A stretch of DNA of 64,000 nucleotides from Desulfobulbaceae bacterium. GTDB taxonomy: Bacteria > Desulfobacterota > Desulfobulbia > Desulfobulbales > Desulfocapsaceae. Below the pieces are notes generated by a model. It did no database searches. It had not been told where the DNA came from and worked only from the letters and a program-made list of their open reading frames with translations. The stretch is taken from NCBI GenBank assembly GCA_011390165.1, contig JAABSV010000015.1, positions 1 through 64,000 on the forward strand, written 5' to 3'. Both the position numbers and the translations under genes were made by a program. Below are positions 1-10,437 of this stretch, piece by piece. Every line of letters starts with the position of its first letter. Positions within the stretch are counted from its first letter, which is position 1.

Positions 1-1
1 C

Positions 2-241
2 ATCGCCGACCAGGTGCTGGTGGGGATGGGGGCGATCGTCATGGACGGCTGCCGGGTGGAGAGCAACAGTATCATTGCCGCCGGGGCGGTGCTCACTCAA
101 GGGACCAGGGTGGAGTCGGGGGCGATCTATGCCGGGGCACCGGCCCGCAAGATCAGAGAGGTCAGTGCCGAGATGCTGGCCGGTGGGGAGATCGGCAAGA
201 TAGCCGAACGCTATCTTACCTTCGCCGGCTGGCACCGCTAG
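2..241 (+). CDS. Gamma-carbonic-anhydrase-like hexapeptide-repeat protein, C-terminal part
   Basis: The reading frame is open from the window edge, so the 5' end lies outside; 79 residues remain. The visible part is a left-handed beta-helix tail with hexapeptide rungs (VLVGMGAIV, SIIAAGAVL, SGAIYAGAPARKIRE) and then a short C-terminal helix. This matches the YrdA/CaiE/gamma-carbonic-anhydrase family, which forms trimers and often binds zinc through histidines. Those histidines would lie upstream, so carbonic anhydrase activity cannot be judged from this fragment. An acyltransferase of the same fold is less likely, because the GAPA-K-IRE ending is typical of the YrdA group. The gene converges on the leftward meaB. 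Confidence 0.8.
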   Translation: MADQVLVGMGAIVMDGCRVESNSIIAAGAVLTQGTRVESGAIYAGAPARKIREVSAEMLAGGEIGKIAERYLTFAGWHR

Positions 242-276
242 AGGGCGGTGCCCCCACTCTTTTTTGGGGACCTCTA

Positions 277-1263
277 TCAGCCGTCGCGACCGTGCAGGGT
301 GGCGAGGAGGGTGGCTGCTGCCGCCGTGGGGGTGGTTTTGCCGGCCGCCACCTCTTCCTGCAGGCGGGGGAGGTGGGCCACTACCTCAGCGGTGGTCTGG
401 AACCAGCGGCGCAGGCCGTCATCGAGCAGAAAGCTGAGCCAGTCAAGGGCCTGGGTTGCCCGTTTTTCGGCCATTTCGCCACATTCGCTCATTATTCGGT
501 GGTGCTCGCCGATGCGCTGCCAGATCTCCTCGATACCACTCTCCTCCAGGGCGCTGCAGGTGAGGACCGGCGGGGTCCAGTTGGCACTCGCCGGCATCAG
601 CATGTGCAGGGCGTTGCTGTACTCCTTGCGGGCCAGTTCGGCGCGAAGCCGGTTATCGCCGTCGGCCTTGTTGATGACGATGGCATCGGCCATCTCCAGC
701 ACCCCCTTCTTTATCCCCTGCAACTCGTCACCCCCTCCGGCAATCATCAGTACCAGGAAGAAATCGACCATGGAGGCGACGGTGGTCTCCGACTGGCCGA
801 CGCCCACCGTCTCGATGATGATCACGTCAAAGCCGGCCGCCTCGCAGACCAGCATGCTCTCCCTGGTCCGCCTGGCCACCCCGCCAAGGCTCCCCCCGGA
901 AGGGGAGGGGCGAATAAAGGCCTGCCGGTCGACGGCCAGGCGTGCCATCCTGGTTTTGTCACCGAGGATTGAGCCGCCGCTGCGGCTGCTGGAGGGATCC
1001 ACTGCCAGCACCGCTACCCGATGGCCCTGCTCAGTGAGCATGCTGCCAAAGCTCTCGATGAAGGTCGATTTGCCGGCACCGGGGACGCCGGTTATGCCGA
1101 TCCTGTTCGCTTTGCCGGTATGGGGCAGCAGCATCTCGACAATGTTCCGGGCCAATTCCTGATGGGCGGGGAGGGCACTCTCGATGAGGGTGATGGTTCT
1201 GGCCAGCAGCAGGCGGTCGCCGGCCAGAACCCCGTCGACGTATTCCTGTGGAGTTTTCAGCAT
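277..1263 (-). CDS. meaB: Methylmalonyl-CoA mutase-associated GTPase MeaB (ArgK family)
   Basis: A 328-residue G3E-family P-loop GTPase that protects and reloads the adenosylcobalamin cofactor of methylmalonyl-CoA mutase. The sequence shows Walker A GVPGAGKST at about residues 59-67, the ETVGVGQSE switch region near 151-159 and the NKAD guanine-specificity motif at 198-201. The open frame runs further upstream, but that part overlaps the mutase gene and is low-complexity Ser/Pro/Arg, so the start MLKTPQEY at 1263 is preferred; no strong Shine-Dalgarno precedes it. The length matches the family (about 320-330). It is the last gene of the tetR-mce-mcm-meaB run and lies directly downstream of its client enzyme. 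Confidence 0.95.
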   Translation of the reverse strand: MLKTPQEYVDGVLAGDRLLLARTITLIESALPAHQELARNIVEMLLPHTGKANRIGITGVPGAGKSTFIESFGSMLTEQGHRVAVLAVDPSSSRSGGSILGDKTRMARLAVDRQAFIRPSPSGGSLGGVARRTRESMLVCEAAGFDVIIIETVGVGQSETTVASMVDFFLVLMIAGGGDELQGIKKGVLEMADAIVINKADGDNRLRAELARKEYSNALHMLMPASANWTPPVLTCSALEESGIEEIWQRIGEHHRIMSECGEMAEKRATQALDWLSFLLDDGLRRWFQTTAEVVAHLPRLQEEVAAGKTTPTAAAATLLATLHGRDG

Positions 1264-1372
1264 TGCAGTTGGTGGCCGAAAGGTTGAGGGGAAAAAAGTG
1301 GCGGGTGGTTCCGGCCACCCCTGCAGAGAGGGGCCGGAACCGCAAGGGACCGCAGTCGACTCGGGTGCACCC

Positions 1373-3514
<2,142 letters not shown>

Positions 3515-3749
3515 ACGCTGCTCCTTGAGTGAGAATCGGGCCTTAAAATGCTCCGGGTGCTCCGGCTGTTCGGCCGCAAGCCGCATTGTCGAAGAAAAAC
3601 CGCTCTGTTCTGCTGTCGGTGGTGTGATCGCCACCGCTCCGTATGTCTGGTTGCCCGGTTGCCCGGTTGCGGCTGGCTGCCTGGCTGACCGCCTGAAGAG
3701 GAGCGGTTGGGGAACTCACTGCTGCGCCATCTTGTTGCCAAAGGGTGGT

Positions 3750-4154
3750 TCAGTCCCGCTGGCAGAGTTCCACCAGGATGCCACCGGTGGCCTTGGGGTG
3801 GAGGAAGGCGATCCGCGCCCCACCGGCACCGATGCGTGGTTCCTGGTCGATCAACTGCACGCCCTTCTCTTTCAGTTCCCGCAGGGCGGCGTCGATATCC
3901 TCGACCCGAAAGGCGATATGCTGGAAGCCGGTCCCCTTCTTTTCGATGAATTTGGCCACCGGGCCATCGGCTGAGATCGATTCGAGCAACTCAACCTCAC
4001 TCTCCCCCACCGGAAAGAAGGCGGTGGTGACCTTCTGTTCGGAAACCGTTTCCGCCCCTTGGAAGGGGAGCCCCAGGACCCCCGACCAGAAGTTCTTCCC
4101 TTCGTCAATACTGTTGACGGCGATGCCGAGGTGGTCGATCTGCAGGATTTTCAT
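3750..4154 (-). CDS. mce: Methylmalonyl-CoA epimerase
   Basis: A 134-residue single vicinal-oxygen-chelate domain protein that epimerises (S)- to (R)-methylmalonyl-CoA. Candidate metal ligands His8 (IDHLG), His79 (FQHIAF) and Glu129 (ILVEL) sit in the usual family positions, and the length is typical. CTGGAG lies 7 nt before the ATG. It sits between the TetR gene (50 nt gap) and the mutase (235 nt gap). That second gap contains only CCGGTTGC/GGCTGC-type short direct repeats and no gene. Glyoxalase-like alternatives are unlikely given the neighbours. Confidence 0.95.
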   Translation of the reverse strand: MKILQIDHLGIAVNSIDEGKNFWSGVLGLPFQGAETVSEQKVTTAFFPVGESEVELLESISADGPVAKFIEKKGTGFQHIAFRVEDIDAALRELKEKGVQLIDQEPRIGAGGARIAFLHPKATGGILVELCQRD

Positions 4155-4204
4155 AGACGTTCTCCAGATGAAAAATTGTTGGTGGATGTAGTAAAAAAGA
4201 GATA

Positions 4205-4861
4205 TCAGTGGCTTGCGTCACCAGTCCGGGAAGTTGGCTGTTCCCGTCCCTCCGCCATTGGCCTGGGGTGAGCCTCCGATGGCTGGGCCATTCCCTGCCA
4301 GACCATCTCGAACATGACGTTGGCCTGGGCACTCAACGACTCTTTCTGGCCACGCAGGATCCACATGAAAAAACTACGCTGGACAAAACCCATCAGAAAG
4401 TCGAGCAGGACACCGGCACGGACCTGATGGTTGAGGATGCCCTGTTGCTGGCCTTGGCGGAGAACATCAATCATCAGCGACATCATCCGAGGCTGGGCAA
4501 AGCTGGTGTCACTCATCCAGGTCTTCATCGGCAGGGTCATAAAGACGATCCGGCCAAGTCCTTCGTGCCGTTCATAGTAATCCAGCTGCAGCCAGAATAC
4601 CTTGCGCAATTTTTCCTTCAGATTCTCGATCCCCTGGAGGTGGTCGACAATCCGGTCGGTGAGTTTGCCCATCCAGATGTCGACAAAGGCGAAGACCAGC
4701 TGCTCTTTGCTGCCGTAATGCTTGTAGATGGTGGTGAAACTGACGCCGGCCCGGGTGGCGATGTCGCGGATCGAGGCACGGTGGAAGTCGGAGTCGGAAA
4801 AGACCTCAAGGACCGCCTTTTCCAGGCGCCGTCGGATATCTTCGTTGAGTTCTTCTGCCAT
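4205..4861 (-). CDS. TetR/AcrR-family transcriptional regulator, probable propionyl-CoA regulon repressor
   Basis: A 218-residue protein with an N-terminal helix-turn-helix at about residues 30-50 (SIRDIATRAGVSFTTIYKHY), which is the canonical TetR form. The C-terminal helical ligand/dimer domain runs to about 190, with a Pro/Arg-rich tail. It is the first gene of the leftward run into mce, mcm and meaB. A near-palindrome, GGTAACAGCATTACC, lies about 150 bp upstream at 5014-5028, and a related perfect palindrome lies upstream of mmdA. This suggests autoregulation and control of the whole block. An acyl-CoA ligand such as propionyl-CoA would fit fatty-acid TetR regulators, but that is inference. 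Confidence 0.88.
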   Translation of the reverse strand: MAEELNEDIRRRLEKAVLEVFSDSDFHRASIRDIATRAGVSFTTIYKHYGSKEQLVFAFVDIWMGKLTDRIVDHLQGIENLKEKLRKVFWLQLDYYERHEGLGRIVFMTLPMKTWMSDTSFAQPRMMSLMIDVLRQGQQQGILNHQVRAGVLLDFLMGFVQRSFFMWILRGQKESLSAQANVMFEMVWQGMAQPSEAHPRPMAEGREQPTSRTGDASH

Positions 4862-5013
4862 GGTGGACCGGAGGTTTTGAGGGTGGCGCCGCAGTGTCGG
4901 GGCCGTTGGTATTGAAAGAGCGTTGTTATTACGAATATATAAAATCTAACAAATTGGTTTTAAATGATAAAAAAAATAAGTAAATATCTTGGAGCCAATT
5001 TATCCAGCTTAAG

Positions 5014-5028
5014 GGTAACAGCATTACC
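5014..5028. promoter_or_regulatory. Candidate TetR operator upstream of tetR
   Basis: GGTAACAGCATTACC is an inverted repeat with perfect GGTAA/TTACC arms. It shares GTAACA and TTAC spacing with the perfect palindrome at 9008-9022. It lies beside an AT-rich tract (about 4920-5010) that contains weak promoter-like sequences for tetR. The remaining spacer up to mmdB (5029-5154) holds no gene. Confidence 0.45.
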
Positions 5029-5114
5029 GCCAGTTCTCTCTCTACTGTATCGGCCGGATCTTTTCAAGGAAAAAGCCCCGCTGGTCAGGCGATGAGTGGC
5101 GCCGGCCAGTGATC

Positions 5115-5150
5115 GCTCACCGGTATGCAGCAAAAGGGCGCAGAAACCGG
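5115..5150. repeat. Partial copy of hairpin repeat family 2
   Basis: CTCACCGGTATGCAGCAAAAGGG closely matches, within its first part, the left end of the element at 58464 (TCACCGGTA, one variable base, GCAGCAAA). Only this left-end fragment is recognisable, between mmdB and the tetR promoter region. Confidence 0.35.
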
Positions 5151-5154
5151 CCAT

Positions 5155-6318
5155 TCATTGACCGAACAGCGACAGCAGTACCCCCGCCGACACCGCCGAG
5201 CCGATCACTCCGGCGACATTGGGGCCCATGGCGTGCATGAGCAGAAAATTGCCCGGATCCTCCTGCTGGCCGATGGTCTGGGAGACCCGGGCGGCCATGG
5301 GTACCGCCGAAACCCCGGCCGAGCCGATGAGCGGGTTGATGTTCATCCTGAACAGAAGATTCATCAGCTTGGCGAGCAGCACCCCTGAGGCGGTACCGAT
5401 GGCAAAGGCGACCACCCCCAGGGAGAGGATGGCCAGGGTCTCCACCTTCAGGAACTGTTCGGCGGTGGCGGTGGCACCGACGGTGATGCCGAGAAAGATG
5501 GTGATGATGTTGATCAGGGCATTTTTGGCGGTGTCCTCGAGACGGCCGACCACGCCGCACTCGCGAAACAGGTTGCCGAGCATCAGCATGCCCACCAGGG
5601 TGGCGGCGGCCGGCACGATCAGCGAGACGATGATGGTGACGGCGATGGGGAAGATGATCTTTTCCCGCCTGGTCACCTCCCGGAGCTGGGTCATTCTGAT
5701 TGCCCGCTCCCTGCTGGTGGTGAGCAGGCGCATGATCGGTGGCTGGATGATCGGCACCAGGGCCATGTAGGAGTAGGCGGCGATGGCGATGGGGCCAAGG
5801 AGGTGGGGGGCGAGTTTAGAGGAGAGGAAGATTGCCGTCGGCCCGTCGGCACCACCGATGATGCCGATGGAGGCGGCCTCCTGGGCGGTGAACAGCCCGG
5901 AGAAGACCGCTCCCAGGAAGGTGATGAAGATGCCGAACTGGGCTGCGGCGCCAAGGAGGAGGGAGCGGGGGTTGGCGATCAGCGGGCCGAAGTCGGTCAT
6001 CGCCCCGACGCCGAGAAAGATCAGGGGGGGGAAGATTCCCAGGTGGTCACCCTGAAAGAGATAGTAGAGGAGGCCGCCCGGCTGGAGGGTGTGGATGGCG
6101 TCTGCCCCCACTTCCAGGACCGGTTCGGCCATCAGCCCGGCGAAGGGGAGATTGGTAAGAAGCACCCCAAAGGCGATGGGAACCAGGAGGAGCGGTTCGA
6201 AGCGCTTGACGATGGCCAGGTAGAGGAGGAGGCAGGCAATGGCCAGCATCGTTACGGCCCCCACGTTCAAGCCGAAGAAACCCGAACCCTTGAGAAAATG
6301 GAGCAGTGCGTCGAGCAT
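5155..6318 (-). CDS. mmdB: Na+-translocating decarboxylase beta subunit (methylmalonyl-CoA/oxaloacetate type)
   Basis: A 387-residue, very hydrophobic membrane protein of the OadB/MmdB/GcdB family. This subunit decarboxylates carboxybiotin and couples it to export of Na+. Conserved landmarks include [34 protein letters not shown] and the C-terminal [23 protein letters not shown] lies about 9 nt before the ATG. It is the last gene of mmdA-mmdD-mmdC-mmdB, 16 nt after mmdC. The family motif alone cannot tell oxaloacetate from methylmalonyl-CoA specificity; the carboxyltransferase and the adjoining mce/mcm genes point to methylmalonyl-CoA. Confidence 0.93.
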   Translation of the reverse strand: MLDALLHFLKGSGFFGLNVGAVTMLAIACLLLYLAIVKRFEPLLLVPIAFGVLLTNLPFAGLMAEPVLEVGADAIHTLQPGGLLYYLFQGDHLGIFPPLIFLGVGAMTDFGPLIANPRSLLLGAAAQFGIFITFLGAVFSGLFTAQEAASIGIIGGADGPTAIFLSSKLAPHLLGPIAIAAYSYMALVPIIQPPIMRLLTTSRERAIRMTQLREVTRREKIIFPIAVTIIVSLIVPAAATLVGMLMLGNLFRECGVVGRLEDTAKNALINIITIFLGITVGATATAEQFLKVETLAILSLGVVAFAIGTASGVLLAKLMNLLFRMNINPLIGSAGVSAVPMAARVSQTIGQQEDPGNFLLMHAMGPNVAGVIGSAVSAGVLLSLFGQ

Positions 6319-6334
6319 GGCGGGGTCTCCTCCC

Positions 6335-6754
6335 TCAACTGGTCAAGAGAACCAGAAGATCACCGGCGTTGACCGAATCTCCCTGGCTCACCGGTACCTC
6401 GGCAACCAGGCCTTCGGCGGGTGCCTTGATCTCATTTTCCATCTTCATTGCCTCGAGCACCAGCAGGGTTTGGCCCAGGCTGACCGTATCCCCCGGGCGG
6501 ACTGCCACCTGCAGAATCGTCCCTGGCAGGGGGGCGCGGACCGCTCCAGCCACTTCCCGGGTGACACCGCCAGTAGCCGTTCGCGCCCCGCCACGGCCAG
6601 CCGGGGCCGAGGCGGTGGCGGGGCTGGCCGGTCCGCTGCCGCCGGCTGGGGAGAGACGGGCTGTTGCCGCCGGAAGTTTACTCTCCTCATCGGCAAGCTC
6701 TTCGATGCCCACCCGGTATTCACTGCCGTTGACCACTACACGAAACATTTTCAT
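6335..6754 (-). CDS. mmdC: Biotin carboxyl carrier subunit of the decarboxylase
   Basis: A 139-residue protein with three parts: a short N-terminal region ([15 protein letters not shown]), a flexible Ala/Pro/Gly-rich linker (about 28-65) and a C-terminal biotinyl domain. The biotinylation motif EAMKM has the acceptor Lys at position 104, and the beta-barrel end reads LVLLTS. It shuttles CO2 from the carboxyltransferase MmdA to MmdB. The linker-plus-biotinyl layout is that of free-standing MmdC/GcdC rather than a fused OadA. It lies 19 nt after mmdD. Confidence 0.93.
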   Translation of the reverse strand: MKMFRVVVNGSEYRVGIEELADEESKLPAATARLSPAGGSGPASPATASAPAGRGGARTATGGVTREVAGAVRAPLPGTILQVAVRPGDTVSLGQTLLVLEAMKMENEIKAPAEGLVAEVPVSQGDSVNAGDLLVLLTS

Positions 6755-6773
6755 GACAAAACCTCCGGCTTGG

Positions 6774-7172
6774 CTAGAGTCTGCTGTTCATCTGTTCGAT
6801 AATCCCGGCCCGGCCCCAGGCCGGTTGCTGGTTGTGGACGCTTTCGATGTTTCTGATCACGATCCGCTCCGGCCGCGTTCCCAGCTGGTTGGCGAGAACG
6901 GCGGTAATCACAGCAATCAGTTCCCGGTTGTCGGTGGCCGAGCCCGCGGCAACTGCCGCCGCTGGGCGGGGTGGGGCTGGCACCGGCAGTGGTTTGCCGG
7001 AGCGGTTGAGCAGCCTCTCCATGACCGCGATCACTACCTGCAGGACGATCAGAGCGAGGAAGGTGATTCCCATCCCGAGGAGTGTGGTGGCAAGGCCGGC
7101 CAGCAGCTTGTCGCTGGCGGAGAGGGTGTGGATCACCTCCGGGTCGGCGAGCTGACTGAGAAGTTCCATCAT
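6774..7172 (-). CDS. mmdD: OadG-family small membrane subunit (delta) of the decarboxylase
   Basis: A 132-residue protein with one N-terminal membrane helix (about 24-50, ending IVLQVVIAVMERL), a Pro/Ala-rich linker and a C-terminal segment that resembles the interaction region of MmdD/OadG subunits. These subunits hold the carboxyltransferase and carrier on the membrane subunit. Tandem ATGs at 7172 and 7169 follow an AGGAG motif. The gap to mmdA is 15 nt. The family diverges fast, so the call depends partly on operon position. Confidence 0.85.
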   Translation of the reverse strand: MMELLSQLADPEVIHTLSASDKLLAGLATTLLGMGITFLALIVLQVVIAVMERLLNRSGKPLPVPAPPRPAAAVAAGSATDNRELIAVITAVLANQLGTRPERIVIRNIESVHNQQPAWGRAGIIEQMNSRL

Positions 7173-7187
7173 TGCCGTCGTCTCCTC

Positions 7188-8735
7188 TTACAGGGGAATG
7201 TTGCCATGCTTTTTGGCCGGCCGTCGCTCCCGTTTGCCGGCCAGCATGTTGAAGGCGTCAATGATTCGCTGCCGGGAGGTATGCGGTTCGATAACATCGT
7301 CGACAAAACCCCGTTCCGCCGCCTTGTAGGGGGTGGCAAACTCGGCGGCGTACTCGGCGAGAATCCGCTCTTTGGCGGCCTGGGGTTCCTCGGCCTTGGC
7401 AATCTCGTTTTTGAAGATGATGTTCACCGCCCCCTCCGAACCCATGACCGCCACCTCGGCTGTCGGCCAGGCGAAGACCACATCGGCCCCCAGCGACTTG
7501 GAACACATCGCCACATAGGCGCCGCCATAGGCCTTGCGGGTGATCAGGGTCACCTTCGGCACGGTGGCCTCGCTGTAGGCATAGAGGATCTTGGCGCCAT
7601 GGCGGATGATGCCGCCGTACTCCTGGGCGGTGCCGGGGAGAAATCCGGGGACGTCGACCAGGGTGAGCAGAGGGATGTTGAAGGCATCGCAGCTGCGGAT
7701 GAAGCGGGCCGCCTTGTCACCGGCGTTCATATCCAGACAGCCGGCCATCACCTGCGGCTGGTTGGCGACAATCCCCACCGATTGCCCGTTTATCCGGGCA
7801 AAACCGGTAATCAGATTGGTGGCAAAATGAGGCTGGTACTGGAGAAAATCGCCCTGGTCGACGATGGGCAGGATCACCTCGAGGATATCGTAGGCGTGGT
7901 TGGGGCTTTCGGGAATGATGCTGTTCAACTCGGGCAGAGGACGGTTGAGGTCGTCGCCGGTTGCCGCCGCCGGGGCCCGTTCCATACTGTTGGCGGGGAG
8001 GAAGCCGAGCAGGCGGCGGATAGCGGCGAGGCAGGTGACGTCGTTTTCGGCAATGAAGTGGACATTGCCGGAGACCCGGTTGTGGGTCATGGCGCCGCCC
8101 AGTTCTTCGGCACTGACGATTTCGCCGGTCACCGTCTTGATCACCTGCGGGCCGGTGATGAACATCTGCGAGGTCTTGTCGACCATGAAGATGTAGTCGG
8201 TGAGGGCCGGCGAGTAGACCGCACCGCCGGCGCAGGGCCCCATGATCGCCGAGATCTGCGGGATGACGCCGGAGTAGATGGCGTTGCGGAAAAAAATATC
8301 GCCATAGCCCGAGAGGGCGTCCACCGCCTCCTGAATTCGGGCGCCGCCGGAGTCGTTCAGGCCAACGATGGGGGCACCCACCTTCACCGCCGCATCCATT
8401 GCCTTGACGATCTTGCGGGCGTGCATCTCTCCCAGGGCGCCACCGGTGATGGTGAAGTCCTGGGAAAAAGCATAAACCAGCCTGCCCTCCACCTGGCCGT
8501 AGCCGGTTACCACCGACTCCCCTTCAAAGTCGAGTTTGTCCATGCCGAAGCGGCTGCAACGGTTCTTGACAAAGGCATCGCTCTCGATGAAGGTGCCGGG
8601 GTCGAACAGGGTGACCAGCCGCTCCCGGGCGGTCATCTTGCCGCCGGCATGCTGTTTGTCGATCTTCTGCTGGCCGCCGCCAAGGGCCAGTCTGCTTTTC
8701 TTCTCCTGAAGAGTGGCGATTTTGTCGGCAGACAT
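7188..8735 (-). CDS. mmdA: Methylmalonyl-CoA decarboxylase carboxyltransferase (alpha) subunit
   Basis: A 515-residue acyl-CoA carboxyltransferase (crotonase-like fold, two homologous halves) of the MmdA/PccB family. It moves the carboxyl group from methylmalonyl-CoA to biotin. Visible features include the [21 protein letters not shown] start, [29 protein letters not shown] and the second-half [12 protein letters not shown] and [11 protein letters not shown] oxyanion-hole motifs. The start at 8735 follows GCAGGAG with 7-nt spacing. A propionyl-CoA carboxylase beta subunit is the alternative. No biotin carboxylase is present here, while mmdB/C/D are, so a Na+-pumping decarboxylase is preferred. 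It may run in reverse during propionate oxidation. Confidence 0.93.
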   Translation of the reverse strand: MSADKIATLQEKKSRLALGGGQQKIDKQHAGGKMTARERLVTLFDPGTFIESDAFVKNRCSRFGMDKLDFEGESVVTGYGQVEGRLVYAFSQDFTITGGALGEMHARKIVKAMDAAVKVGAPIVGLNDSGGARIQEAVDALSGYGDIFFRNAIYSGVIPQISAIMGPCAGGAVYSPALTDYIFMVDKTSQMFITGPQVIKTVTGEIVSAEELGGAMTHNRVSGNVHFIAENDVTCLAAIRRLLGFLPANSMERAPAAATGDDLNRPLPELNSIIPESPNHAYDILEVILPIVDQGDFLQYQPHFATNLITGFARINGQSVGIVANQPQVMAGCLDMNAGDKAARFIRSCDAFNIPLLTLVDVPGFLPGTAQEYGGIIRHGAKILYAYSEATVPKVTLITRKAYGGAYVAMCSKSLGADVVFAWPTAEVAVMGSEGAVNIIFKNEIAKAEEPQAAKERILAEYAAEFATPYKAAERGFVDDVIEPHTSRQRIIDAFNMLAGKRERRPAKKHGNIPL

Positions 8736-9308
8736 GCGAGACTCCTGCAAGGGTTGTCGGGCTGGTTACGGGGACAGTCTCTTGAACATTGTTATCGTAG
8801 GCTGCATTAACCGGCCTTTTCCAGATATCTTTGGCGGAACAGATGAAATAAAATATGTAATGTAATCAATTTGTAGACTGAATATTTGTCATCGCCTCTT
8901 TAAAAGTGGCAAAAGGTGCTGTTCGTGTCTTGATAGCAAATATATGCTTTTAAATATTTAAATATAATAGTTTTTTATCAAGTGATGGCTGCTTTAAGGG
9001 TTCAATTAGTAACACTGTTACTCATTACATCTACCGTAGAGCCTGATTCGTTGTCAAGAAAAAACGGTGTGTCGATTCGGCGCCTCCGTGCTCGCCACCC
9101 GAGGATGGGGGTGGAAGAGGGGAAAAATTGCATGGAAATTCTACCCTAAAGATGCTAGGTTCAACCCTGTATACGGGCGCTGAAAACCGGGCGGGAAACG
9201 GGGTGAAGAGGTGTGCCGGGGACTCTGCCGGGAAAACTGCCAAAAACAGTGGAAAAAGTTGAACAGCAAACAGGATGGCAATTGCCGACGGCGCAACCGG
9301 AGGGTGAC
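8736..9308. other. Divergent control region between mmdA and acuI
   Basis: This 573-bp gene-free spacer contains an AT-rich core (about 8820-9030), clearly lower in GC than the flanks. On the minus strand TTGATA-17 nt-AATATT (about 8960-8990) is a plausible mmdA promoter. The palindrome at 9008-9022 is roughly equidistant from both start codons. No small gene is supported. Confidence 0.6.
9008..9022. promoter_or_regulatory. Perfect palindromic operator candidate (TetR regulon)
   Basis: AGTAACACTGTTACT is a perfect 7+1+7 inverted repeat in the mmdA/acuI spacer. It shares the core GTAACA-N-YRTTAC with the site upstream of tetR (5014-5028). No similar palindrome was noticed elsewhere in the window, so it likely binds the local TetR protein. 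Confidence 0.55.
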
Positions 9309-10304
9309 ATGGGAAAAAGGTACCGGGCATGGCAGGTGTCGGAAGATGGCGAGGGGACGTTTACCCGCAGTCTGATCGACAAGGAATTCGATGGGTTGCC
9401 GGCGGGGGAGGTGCTGGTCCGGGTGGCCTGGTCTTCGCTCAACTACAAGGATGCCCTCTCCGCCAGCGGCAACCGCTCGGTGACCCGAAAATTTCCGCAC
9501 ACGCCGGGGATTGATGCCGCCGGAGTGGTTGCCGAGAGCAGTGACCCGGCCTTTGCGGTTGGCGAGGCAGTGGTTGTCACCAGTTACGATCTCGGCATGA
9601 ACACCCCCGGTGGCTTTGCCGAGTACATCAGGGTACCGGCAGCCTGGGTCCTCCCCCTGCCGGCTGGACTCAGCCTGCGCGAGGCGATGCTCTTCGGCAC
9701 CGCCGGTTTTACCGCCGGCATGGCGGTGGCCGCCCTGAGCCGGACAGTGCCGCCGGAGCGGGGAGAAATCCTTGTTACCGGTGCGAGCGGCGGGGTGGGT
9801 TGCCTAACGGTGGCCATCCTGGCCACTCTTGGCTACCGGGTGGCGGCCGTTTCCGGCAAAGCGGCGGCGGCCGATTTTCTCACTTCCCTGGGGGCGGGGC
9901 GGCTTCTTTCCCGGGCCGAGGCGGTGGCCGGCAATGAGCGGCCCTTACTGAAGGGGGTGTGGGCCGGAGTGGTAGACTGCGTCGGTGGAGAGATCCTCGC
10001 CGCAGCCATCAAGGCCACCGATTCTCTCGGGGTGGTTGCCTGCTGCGGCAATGTCGCCTCGCCGGAACTGGCGATCAACGTCTTTCCCTTCATCCTCCGC
10101 GGGGTGAGCCTGGTAGGGATCGATTCGCAGAACTGTCCGATGGCCCATCGTCGAGAAGTGTGGCAGAAGTTGGCAGGGGAGTGGAAACCGAAGCAACTGG
10201 CCACCCTGGCCCGGGAGGTCGATCTGGTCGATCTGGATCCGGAGATTTCTCGGATTCTTCGTGGGGAACAGCAGGGAAGGGTTCTGGTCCGGGTCGCACC
10301 GTAG
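9309..10304 (+). CDS. acuI: YhdH/AcuI-type NADPH-dependent acryloyl-CoA reductase (MDR superfamily)
   Basis: A 331-residue medium-chain dehydrogenase/reductase without zinc ligands. The N-terminal GroES-like domain holds SSLNYKDALSASG and TPGIDAAGVV, and the Rossmann domain holds VTGASGGVGCLTVAILATLGY, typical of the YhdH/YhfP group. Relatives reduce acryloyl-CoA to propionyl-CoA. The start at 9309 is chosen for GGAGGGTGAC immediately upstream; a longer frame upstream has low-complexity content. Its position, divergent from a propionyl-CoA decarboxylase operon with a shared palindrome, supports an acryloyl-CoA/propionyl-CoA role, but substrate specificity is inferred. Confidence 0.85.
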   Translation: MGKRYRAWQVSEDGEGTFTRSLIDKEFDGLPAGEVLVRVAWSSLNYKDALSASGNRSVTRKFPHTPGIDAAGVVAESSDPAFAVGEAVVVTSYDLGMNTPGGFAEYIRVPAAWVLPLPAGLSLREAMLFGTAGFTAGMAVAALSRTVPPERGEILVTGASGGVGCLTVAILATLGYRVAAVSGKAAAADFLTSLGAGRLLSRAEAVAGNERPLLKGVWAGVVDCVGGEILAAAIKATDSLGVVACCGNVASPELAINVFPFILRGVSLVGIDSQNCPMAHRREVWQKLAGEWKPKQLATLAREVDLVDLDPEISRILRGEQQGRVLVRVAP

Positions 10305-10437
10305 CCTCTCCCGGGACGAGCGCACCGGCTGAGAAGTTGTCTGCGGTGCTGGTGGCAAGGGCGGTACTGGCGTTGCCGGCTGTCATCGAGGGGATGGCCG
10401 ACGAGAAGGGGAAGAAGCCAACAACGGGATCGAAGTT

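Noticed and set aside
7188-8735. Propionyl-CoA carboxylase or transcarboxylase 12S subunit instead of decarboxylase alpha subunit
   Set aside because: No biotin carboxylase or 5S subunit gene is adjacent, while OadB-, OadG- and biotin carrier-type genes follow directly.
6306-8810. 834-codon open frame on the plus strand opposite mmdA/mmdC/mmdD
   Set aside because: It mirrors three well-supported genes on the other strand, is rich in Gly/His/Asp/Arg as expected of a GC-rich antisense frame, and shows no family motif or ribosome site.
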